From assembly GCA_000824785.1 (NCBI GenBank), contig CCNB01000004.1, positions 727,446-772,444 of the forward strand: a stretch of 44,999 bases of DNA, written 5' to 3'. Both the position numbers and the translations under genes were made by a program. The notes below the pieces were generated by a model. It saw nothing but the letters and a program-made list of their open reading frames with translations, searched no databases and was not told where the DNA came from. Positions within the stretch are counted from its first letter, which is position 1. Each line of letters begins with the position of its first letter. The DNA comes from Mesorhizobium plurifarium (GTDB taxonomy: Bacteria; Pseudomonadota; Alphaproteobacteria; Rhizobiales; Rhizobiaceae). Shown in pieces: positions 39,145 through 44,999 of this stretch.

Positions 39145-40392
39145 ATGTCGGACGTATCCGGAGAACTCGTTTACCGTCGGGGCAAGGAAGTCGGAAAGGC
39201 GGTCTACCAGAACCGGGCATTGTCGAAGGATGGCATTTCCGAGCGGCTCTTCGCCTTCCTGTTCTCCGGCCTCGTCTATCCGCAGATCTGGGAAGACCCC
39301 GACGTCGACATGGAGGCCATGCAGCTTGGCGCCGGTCACCGGGTCGTCACGATCGCTTCGGGCGGCTGCAACATCCTGGCCTACCTGACCCGCTCGCCGG
39401 CCCGGGTCGACGCCGTCGATCTCAACGCCGCGCACATCGCGCTGAACCGCATGAAGCTGGAAGCGGTGCGACACCTGCCGTCGCAAGGCGACCTGTTCCG
39501 CTTCTTCGGCGCCGCCGGCACCAGCCACAATTCGGACGCCTATGACCGCTTCATCGCACCGCATCTCGATCCGGTGAGCCGCCATTACTGGGAGCGCCGC
39601 AATTGGCGCGGCCGCCGCCGCATCTCGGTCTTCGACCGCAACTTCTACCAGACCGGCCTGCTCGGCCTCTTCATCGCCATGGGCCATCGCGTCGGCAAGC
39701 TGTTCGGCGTCGACCCGGCCGGCATCATGAAGGCGCAGAATATCGGCGAGCAGCGTCGCTTCTTCAACGAGGAACTGGCGCCGGTCTTCGACAAGAAGCT
39801 CCTGCGCTGGGCGACGTCACGCAAAGCCTCTCTGTTCGGCCTCGGCATTCCGCCGGCGCAGTACGATTCGCTGATCACCTCCGGCGACGGCTCGATGGCG
39901 AGCGTGCTCAAGGCACGGCTGGAAAAGCTCGCCTGCGACTTCCCGCTGAAGAACAATTACTTCGCCTGGCAGGCCTTCGCCCGCCGCTATCCACAACCTG
40001 GCGAGGCAGCGCTGCCGGCCTATCTGGAACAGCGCAACTACAAGACGATCCGCGACAACATCGATCGCGTTGCCATCCACCATGCCAACCTGATCAAGTT
40101 CCTGGCGGCCAAGGAGGCGGGCAGCGTCGACCGCTTCGTCCTGCTCGACGCGCAGGACTGGATGACCGACGACCTGCTCAATGCGCTGTGGACCGAGATC
40201 ACCCGCACCGCTTCGGTGGGCGCGCGTGTCATCTTCCGCACTGCGGCGGAGCCCAGCTTGCTGCCTGGCCGCGTCTCCAGTTCGCTGCTCGACCAATGGA
40301 CCTACGAGGCCGACGCCTCGCGCGAATTCTCGGCAAAAGACCGCTCGGCGATCTATGGCGGCTTCCACCTCTATGTGAAGCGCCCCGCATGA
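39145..40392 (+). CDS. btaA: SAM:diacylglycerol 3-amino-3-carboxypropyltransferase BtaA
   Basis: A 415-residue protein of the BtaA (DUF3419) family, which transfers the aminocarboxypropyl group of SAM to diacylglycerol to form diacylglycerylhomoserine, first step of the phosphorus-free betaine lipid DGTS. Seen: AVYQNRALSKDGISERLFAF near the N-terminus, PQIWEDPDVDMEAM, the SAM-binding ASGGCNILAYLTRSP near 70-85, FDRNFYQTGLLGLFI, and the late LLDAQDWMTDDLL. I start at ATG 39145 (MSDVSGELVYRR); an upstream ATG at 39094 falls within the PHO box and is unlikely to be in the mRNA. Its stop overlaps btaB (ATGA). It acts at the cytoplasmic membrane surface. Confidence 0.95.
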   Translation: MSDVSGELVYRRGKEVGKAVYQNRALSKDGISERLFAFLFSGLVYPQIWEDPDVDMEAMQLGAGHRVVTIASGGCNILAYLTRSPARVDAVDLNAAHIALNRMKLEAVRHLPSQGDLFRFFGAAGTSHNSDAYDRFIAPHLDPVSRHYWERRNWRGRRRISVFDRNFYQTGLLGLFIAMGHRVGKLFGVDPAGIMKAQNIGEQRRFFNEELAPVFDKKLLRWATSRKASLFGLGIPPAQYDSLITSGDGSMASVLKARLEKLACDFPLKNNYFAWQAFARRYPQPGEAALPAYLEQRNYKTIRDNIDRVAIHHANLIKFLAAKEAGSVDRFVLLDAQDWMTDDLLNALWTEITRTASVGARVIFRTAAEPSLLPGRVSSSLLDQWTYEADASREFSAKDRSAIYGGFHLYVKRPA

Positions 40393-41054
40393 GCACGACG
40401 GAGCTGCCGGCCAGCCACGCCGAACTGATGGACGGCGTCTATCGCTGGCAGCGTCATATCTATGACCTCACCCGCAAATACTACCTGCTCGGCCGTGACC
40501 GGCTGATCCACGGGCTGGACGTGCCGCAGGGCGGCACCGTCCTGGAGCTTGGCTGCGGCACCGGCCGCAACATAGCGCTTGCCGCCCGCCGCTATCCGCA
40601 GGCCCGCTTCTTCGGTTTGGATATCTCGGCCGAGATGCTGGAGACGGCAAACGCGGCCGTCGCTCGTGAGGGTCTCTCCAACAAGGTCAGCTTGGCGCGC
40701 GGCGACGCCACCGATTTCGACGCCAAGGCTCTCTTCGGCATCGAGCGCTTCGACCGGGTCTTTGTGTCCTACTCGCTGTCGATGATCCCCGGCTGGGAAA
40801 AGACCGTGTCGGCCGCCCTTGCCGCGCTCGCCCCCGGCGGTTCGCTGCACGTCGTCGATTTCGGCCAGCAGGAGGGACTGCCGCGCTGGTTCCGCGCGCT
40901 CTTGCGCGGCTGGCTGCGGAAATTCCATGTCACACCACGCGCCTCGCTGCGCGACGTGCTTGAATCGGAATCGCAGCGGACCAGCGCAACCTTCCGTTTC
41001 AGAACACTTTATCGCGGCTATGCCTGGCTGGGCGTGATCGGATCCGGCAGATAG
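40389..41054 (+). CDS. btaB: SAM-dependent N-methyltransferase BtaB
   Basis: A 221-residue class I methyltransferase expected to add three methyl groups to diacylglycerylhomoserine, giving DGTS. The SAM motif I is VLELGCGTGRNIALAA near residues 50-65, followed by FFGLDISAEMLETA and a motif III-like LAPGGSLHVVDFGQ. The start at 40389 overlaps the btaA stop by 4 bp. Together with the PHO box this reproduces the btaAB operon of rhizobia. It is convergent with the serine hydrolase gene; a small palindrome covers both stop codons. Confidence 0.94.
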   Translation: MSTTELPASHAELMDGVYRWQRHIYDLTRKYYLLGRDRLIHGLDVPQGGTVLELGCGTGRNIALAARRYPQARFFGLDISAEMLETANAAVAREGLSNKVSLARGDATDFDAKALFGIERFDRVFVSYSLSMIPGWEKTVSAALAALAPGGSLHVVDFGQQEGLPRWFRALLRGWLRKFHVTPRASLRDVLESESQRTSATFRFRTLYRGYAWLGVIGSGR

Positions 41055-41065
41055 CAATCGCTATC
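41050..41065. terminator. Small palindrome covering two convergent stop codons
   Basis: GATAGC (41050-41055) and GCTATC (41060-41065) form a 6-bp stem. It includes the btaB TAG (41052-41054) and the first two bases of the serine hydrolase stop (minus strand, 41064-41066). It may be a compact bidirectional 3' end, but the stem is short. Confidence 0.35.
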
Positions 41066-42446
41066 AATGCAGCGCCTTCACCAGCGCGCCCACCATGGTC
41101 TGCGGCCGATAGCCGAATTTCGCCGGCGTCAGCCCAAGCCGCACCACCACCAGCTGTTCGGACGGAATGATCGCCGCCGTCTGGCCGTCATGGCCTTCCA
41201 TCCAATAGGTGTCCTTGGGCAAGCCTGCGGCGACGCCCGCACCGGGCTTTTCCTCATCGCCCGGGCCCTCGATCCAGAGCTGGCCTTTGCCATAGACCTT
41301 CGAGGCCAGCGCCGGCTCGCGCATCCAGTCGACGAACCCGGCCGGCAGGATCTGGTTTCCGTTCCAGACGCCACCCTGCAGCAGGAACTGGCCGAAGCGC
41401 GCCCAGTCATGCGCCGTAGCGTACAGATAGGACGAGCCGACGAAAGTGCCCTGCTCGTCGGTTTCGAGCACGGCGCTCTTCATGCCGAGCGGCTCGAACA
41501 GCGCTGTGCGCGGCCATGCCAGCGCCTTCGCCTTGTCGCCGATCGCGTCCTGCCACAACCTCGACAGCATCACCGCCGTGCCGCTTGAATAGGAAAATAC
41601 TTTTCCCACCTCGCCGGTCAGCGGTTGGGCCTCGGCGAAGCCCGCCATGTCCGGCTCGAGATAGAGCATGCGCGTCACATCGGCGACATCGCCATAATCC
41701 TCGTTGAACGCCAGCCCGCTCGACATCGCCATCATGTCGGCAAGGCTGATGGCGGCGCGGCCGTCGGCCTTCCACGGCGCGAACAGGCCCTTGTTGTCGA
41801 TCGCCAGCTTGCCGTCCTTGACCAGGGTCCCGACGATGGCCGCATTCACCGTCTTGGTCATCGACCAGCCGAGCAACGGCGTCTTGGCCGAAAAACCCTC
41901 ACCATAACGTTCCGCGACGACGCGGCCGTTCTTCACCACCACGATGGCGCGCATGCCGGTGCCAGCCATGGCGGCATCGTCGACGATCTTCGCCACTTCC
42001 GGGTTCTGCGAAGCATCCACCCGCTCGCCCTCGGGCCAGAGCGCATCAGGCTGCGCCGCGGCGGGCGGCACCGCACGCAGCGACGTCTGCCGCGCTTTGC
42101 CGGTATCGCCGTCGGGAACCGATGCGCAGCCGACGCCGAAGCGTTCTACGGCAACGCTCTTGCCGAAAACCCAGAGCAGCCCAGCCGAAACCATCCCCCT
42201 TTCTCTGTCGACCGACACCTTCATCAGCCTGAGCAGCGGATGGCCCGGCGCCTGCACGTCGACCGCTAGCACCTGGTTCGGGTCGCGGCCGGCGATGAAG
42301 ACGTTCGAGCAGACGATCTTGGCCGAATAGCCGGAGCCGACGCGGATCAGTTCGGGCGGGGCGAAATAGAGCCAGGCGAAGAGCGCCGCGACCACCAGGA
42401 CCGCAAGGCCAAGCAGCCATTTGATGAACTTCACGACAGCCCGCAT
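41064..42446 (-). CDS. Beta-lactamase-fold serine hydrolase
   Basis: A 460-residue protein of the class C beta-lactamase-related family (NylB/esterase-like). An N-terminal membrane helix (IKWLLGLAVLVVAALFAWLYF, about residues 8-28) suggests a membrane-anchored periplasmic enzyme. The catalytic SxxK is SMTK in LLGWSMTKTVNAAIV, the Tyr motif is in FSYSSGTAVML, and the late EGHDGQTAAI takes the place of the KTG motif, as in esterase and 6-aminohexanoate-dimer hydrolase relatives. About 100 residues precede the hydrolase domain. ATG at 42446 follows a GGCGGGGAAAG site. True substrate (beta-lactam, ester, peptide) is unknown; no ampR-like regulator is adjacent. Confidence 0.85.
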   Translation of the reverse strand: MRAVVKFIKWLLGLAVLVVAALFAWLYFAPPELIRVGSGYSAKIVCSNVFIAGRDPNQVLAVDVQAPGHPLLRLMKVSVDRERGMVSAGLLWVFGKSVAVERFGVGCASVPDGDTGKARQTSLRAVPPAAAQPDALWPEGERVDASQNPEVAKIVDDAAMAGTGMRAIVVVKNGRVVAERYGEGFSAKTPLLGWSMTKTVNAAIVGTLVKDGKLAIDNKGLFAPWKADGRAAISLADMMAMSSGLAFNEDYGDVADVTRMLYLEPDMAGFAEAQPLTGEVGKVFSYSSGTAVMLSRLWQDAIGDKAKALAWPRTALFEPLGMKSAVLETDEQGTFVGSSYLYATAHDWARFGQFLLQGGVWNGNQILPAGFVDWMREPALASKVYGKGQLWIEGPGDEEKPGAGVAAGLPKDTYWMEGHDGQTAAIIPSEQLVVVRLGLTPAKFGYRPQTMVGALVKALH

Positions 42447-42574
42447 CTTTCCCCGCCTTTTGGATTCGCCGGCTCGATTTATGTCATTGATTTGCCGCCA
42501 TTGCTTCCGCAAAATCATCGGCGTTGTCGAGCGCCGTCAATGGATTCTCAACCATGTTCGGCGATCTACTGCTT

Positions 42575-42617
42575 CATGTCGCCCAAAAGTGCGCAGCGGT
42601 TTTGGGACAACGACATG
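42575..42617. repeat. Palindromic intergenic repeat, family A copy 3
   Basis: Outer arms CATGTCG (42575-42581) and CGACATG (42611-42617) with inner CCCAAAA (42582-42588) and TTTTGGG (42600-42606) form a strong hairpin. It belongs to the same family as 3274-3322. It sits between the divergent serine hydrolase and GH25 genes, an unusual place for a terminator, which favours a mobile or structural repeat. Confidence 0.65.
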
Positions 42618-42734
42618 GACAGACAACAGCAGTTGGGGCGGTCCTGTGGGGCGACCGTCCGGAGGGGCCTGCGCAAGCAACGGCCATCTGCAAAGACCCA
42701 TCAGCGGCCGGCTGGACCCGGCTCGGGGAATGTC

Positions 42735-43526
42735 ATGCGCCGTCTTGCGGCCATCCTGATGCTGACGCTGCTCTGCGCCTGCTCGACCGTCGACGACCTT
42801 TCGCCGTTGTCGCCCTCCGCGCAGACTGTTGCCGTGCGCGCGCCCAAATTCGAGGACTCCAAGCCGCATGAGTGGGACAGCGGCGCGCCGTGGACCTACG
42901 CCATCCACGGCACGGATGTTTCCAAATACCAGACCTCGGTCGATTGGCCCACGGCGAGAGCCAGCGGCATCTCCTTCGCCTTCATCAAGGCGACGGAAGG
43001 TGGCGATCGTTTCGACGACTATTTCAACGAGCACTGGGCGCGCACCAAGGCTGCCGGAATTCCGCGCGCGGCCTATCACTTCTTCTATTTCTGCACGCCG
43101 GCCGAGACCCAGGCGCGCTGGTTCATCGCCAATGTCCCGCGGGACCCGTCGGCGATGCCGCCGGTGCTCGACATGGAATGGAACCCGAAATCGCCGACAT
43201 GCAGGCTGCGCCCCGACGCGGCCACCGTGCGCAGCGAAATGAGCGTTTTCCTGCAAATGGTCGAGCGCCATTACGGCAAGAAGCCGATCATCTACACCTC
43301 GCTCGACTTCTTCGACGACAACCAGTTGGCGAGCTTCCGGGGCTATCCCTATTGGCTGCGCTCGGTCGCCGGCCACCCCCGCGAAAAATACGGCAGCCAC
43401 CCCTTCACCTTCTGGCAGTACACCGGCACCGGCATCGTGCCCGGCATGACCGGCAAGTCCGACATCAACGTCTTCAACGGCTCGGAAGCCGCCTGGAAGA
43501 AGTGGCTGCGGCAGAACACCCGTTGA
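42735..43526 (+). CDS. GH25 lysozyme-like lipoprotein
   Basis: A 263-residue glycoside hydrolase family 25 protein, a family of N-acetylmuramidases. It begins with a lipoprotein signal MRRLAAILMLTLLCAC (lipobox LLCAC, Cys16). Fold and active-site motifs: HGTDVSKYQTSVDWP near 56-70, FAFIKATEGGDRFDDYF, YHFFYFCTPAETQARWF, the catalytic LDMEWNP near 146-152, IIYTSLDFF and FWQYTGTGIVPGMTGKSDINVF. ATG at 42735 follows GGGGA; the open frame upstream to 42492 is not signal-like. It should be tethered in the periplasm and act on murein. GH25 enzymes are more often phage or Gram-positive, but exist in rhizobia. Confidence 0.9.
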   Translation: MRRLAAILMLTLLCACSTVDDLSPLSPSAQTVAVRAPKFEDSKPHEWDSGAPWTYAIHGTDVSKYQTSVDWPTARASGISFAFIKATEGGDRFDDYFNEHWARTKAAGIPRAAYHFFYFCTPAETQARWFIANVPRDPSAMPPVLDMEWNPKSPTCRLRPDAATVRSEMSVFLQMVERHYGKKPIIYTSLDFFDDNQLASFRGYPYWLRSVAGHPREKYGSHPFTFWQYTGTGIVPGMTGKSDINVFNGSEAAWKKWLRQNTR

Positions 43527-43710
43527 CAACCGATCCCCCGCCTGCTTTTCGACACGGCGGGCGGCGAAACATGCAACCGCTGGTAATCCGGAGCGGCGCT
43601 TTCGCGCGAGTGTATGGCGCGGCTCCCGAACTTTGAAATCCTCGCATGCGCCTGTCCGATCCCGATCCGGGACCACGATGGGGCCATGCGCCGGTCTCGA
43701 AAGGAAAGCG

Positions 43711-44889
43711 ATGCGATTGCGCGTTGAAATCCTGGCGGCGCTCTTCCTCGGCGCGTCGGCGCTGCCCGTCGCGGCACAGGAATGCGGCGGCGATTTCGAG
43801 GCCTGGAAGCAGGCCGTCGCGGCCGAAGCCAAGGCGGCCGGCGTCGGCGCCACCGGCCTCGACGCGTTGGAGGACGCCACTATCGATGAGCGCGCGTTGG
43901 CGCGCGACCGCGCCCAGGGCGTCTTCACCCAGACCTTCACCGAATTCGCCAACCGCATGATCTCGGCCTACCGCCTGAAGCAGGGCGCGGCCAATCTGAA
44001 GAAATACGCCGACGTCTTCGACCGCGCCGACAAGGAGTTCGGCGTCCAGCCGGCCATCATCGCCGCCTTCTGGGGGCTGGAGACCGATTTCGGCGCCGTG
44101 CAGGGCGATTTCCACACGCTGAACGCGCTGGTGACTCTTTCGCATGACTGCCGCCGGCCTCAGCTGTTCCGGCAGCAATTGGTGCCGCTGCTCACCTTGA
44201 TCGACCGCGGCGTGCTGCCGGCCGACGTCAAGGGCGCCTGGGCCGGCGAGATCGGCCAGACGCAGATCCTGCCGACCGACTATCTTGCCAAGGGCGTCGA
44301 TGGCGACGGCGACGGCAAGGTCGATCTCAGGAACAGCGTGCCGGACGTCATCATGACGACCGCCAACAAGATCATGTCGCGCGGCTGGAAGCGCGACCAG
44401 CCCTGGGTCCAGGAAGTGCGCGTCCCCGACGAGATGCCGTGGGACCAGACCGGCCGCACCAACAAGCTGCCGTTGTCGCAATGGGCTGAGTGGGGCGTCA
44501 CCGAACCCAACGGCGACCCGCTCATCGACAATGGTCTGAAAGCCGGCCTGGCGCTGCCGATGGGCCGCAAGGGTCCGGCCTTCCTGACCTACGACAATTT
44601 CGACGTCTATCTGGAATGGAACCAGTCCTTCACCTATGCGCTGACGGCGGCCGTGCTTGCCACGCGCCTCGCCGGCGCGCCGCAATTCGATCCGCGCACG
44701 CCCGAACAGGGCCTGAGCGGCGACCAGATGAAGGCGCTGCAGACCAAGCTCGAAGCCAAGGGCTACGACGTCGGCACGGTCGACGGCATCCTCGGCACCA
44801 ACACCCGCGAAGCGATCCGCAAGGAGCAGGCGCGGCTTGGGTTGCCGGTCGATGGCTGGCCGACGCCGGAGTTGTTGGCCAAGCTGTAG
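43711..44889 (+). CDS. Lytic murein transglycosylase, MltB family
   Basis: A 392-residue secreted transglycosylase. Signal peptide MRLRVEILAALFLGASALPVAAQ (cleavage near 22), then an SLT_3/MltB domain. The catalytic glutamate lies in AAFWGLETDFGAVQGD near 122-137. Other motifs are AGEIGQTQILPTDYLAKGVDGDGDGKVDL, the latter a calcium-loop-like acidic stretch, and YDNFDVYLEWNQSFTYALT. A C-terminal peptidoglycan-binding type 1 domain closes the protein (DQMKALQTKLEAKGYDVGTVDGILG near 335-360). It lies 184 bp after the GH25 gene; they may share a transcript. ATG at 43711 has AAAGGA. Confidence 0.93.
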   Translation: MRLRVEILAALFLGASALPVAAQECGGDFEAWKQAVAAEAKAAGVGATGLDALEDATIDERALARDRAQGVFTQTFTEFANRMISAYRLKQGAANLKKYADVFDRADKEFGVQPAIIAAFWGLETDFGAVQGDFHTLNALVTLSHDCRRPQLFRQQLVPLLTLIDRGVLPADVKGAWAGEIGQTQILPTDYLAKGVDGDGDGKVDLRNSVPDVIMTTANKIMSRGWKRDQPWVQEVRVPDEMPWDQTGRTNKLPLSQWAEWGVTEPNGDPLIDNGLKAGLALPMGRKGPAFLTYDNFDVYLEWNQSFTYALTAAVLATRLAGAPQFDPRTPEQGLSGDQMKALQTKLEAKGYDVGTVDGILGTNTREAIRKEQARLGLPVDGWPTPELLAKL

Positions 44890-44894
44890 CACCC

Positions 44895-44999
44895 TCTCCT
44901 TCTCCCCTTGTGGGAGAAGGTGGATCGGCGCGCAGCGCCGAGACGGATGAGGGGTGCTCAGCGGAGTGAGACGTTGGCGTTCCCTGGAGCACCCCTCAT
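44895..44999. repeat. Three-hairpin repeat at right edge, likely terminator
   Basis: Directly after the MltB-type gene: CCTTCTCCC (44898-44906) with GGGAGAAGG (44912-44920); TCGGCGC (44925-44931) with GCGCCGA (44935-44941); and a 13-bp ATGAGGGGTGCTC (44947-44959) with GAGCACCCCTCAT (44987-44999), which runs to the window end. All stems are perfect. It resembles a multi-copy rhizobial palindromic repeat and probably ends the transcript. Its far boundary may lie beyond the window. Confidence 0.65.

Noticed and set aside
42537..44892. Two long minus-strand open frames (473 and 472 codons)
   Set aside because: Both are antisense to the GH25 and MltB-type genes, which have clear signal peptides and catalytic motifs.

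Overview
The window reads as chromosomal core DNA of a Hyphomicrobiales (Rhizobiales) alphaproteobacterium, most like Mesorhizobium or a close relative. This rests on the gene order mraZ to ligA, a long-tailed FtsZ, an alphaproteobacterial RNase P RNA, betaine-lipid genes behind a PHO box, and several short palindromic intergenic repeats of a kind I associate with mesorhizobial genomes. The taxonomic call is inference; no database search was run.

Layout. Positions 1-3242 hold a small catabolic-looking cluster: N-formylglutamate amidohydrolase and aldehyde dehydrogenase on the minus strand, divergent from a short-chain dehydrogenase across an operator-like intergenic region. From 29744 down to 3375 (minus strand, transcribed right to left) lies an almost complete division and cell wall (dcw) cluster followed by the usual alphaproteobacterial tail: mraZ-rsmH-ftsL-ftsI-murE-murF-mraY-murD-ftsW-murG-murC-murB-ddl-ftsQ-ftsA-ftsZ, then lpxC, bamD, recN, ligA and a DUF2461 gene. 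Many junctions are 1-4 bp stop/start overlaps, so translation is probably coupled. Breaks occur at the hairpin-rich murB-ddl gap, at a strong terminator after ftsZ, and at a 320-bp fold-back repeat between recN and ligA. Four genes use non-ATG starts (mraZ and murD TTG; ftsL and ftsQ GTG). The promoter before mraZ carries a 10-bp-periodic TGGG array that looks like MraZ's own operator.

From 30141 to the right end the content is mixed: a PLP enzyme of Cys/Met metabolism, a ParD-type antitoxin with a frameshifted ParE-type toxin, rnpB, three genes for cell wall hydrolysis or a J-domain protein (lytic transglycosylase, AmiD-like amidase, TerB/DnaJ protein), a small lipoprotein, a 1210-residue 5-oxoprolinase, and btaA-btaB for the phosphorus-free lipid DGTS behind an 18-bp PHO box. 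It ends with a serine hydrolase, a GH25 lysozyme-like lipoprotein and an MltB-type transglycosylase.

Taken together, the dcw genes make lipid II from UDP-GlcNAc (murA is not here) and build the divisome. lpxC and bamD serve the outer membrane, and recN and ligA serve DNA repair and replication. The right half adds wall turnover and phosphate-starvation membrane remodelling. I found no CRISPR array, prophage, intact insertion sequence or clearly new multi-gene system. The most interesting signals are regulatory or structural: the MraZ array, the PHO box, the divergent operator, the fold-back repeat and the broken toxin.
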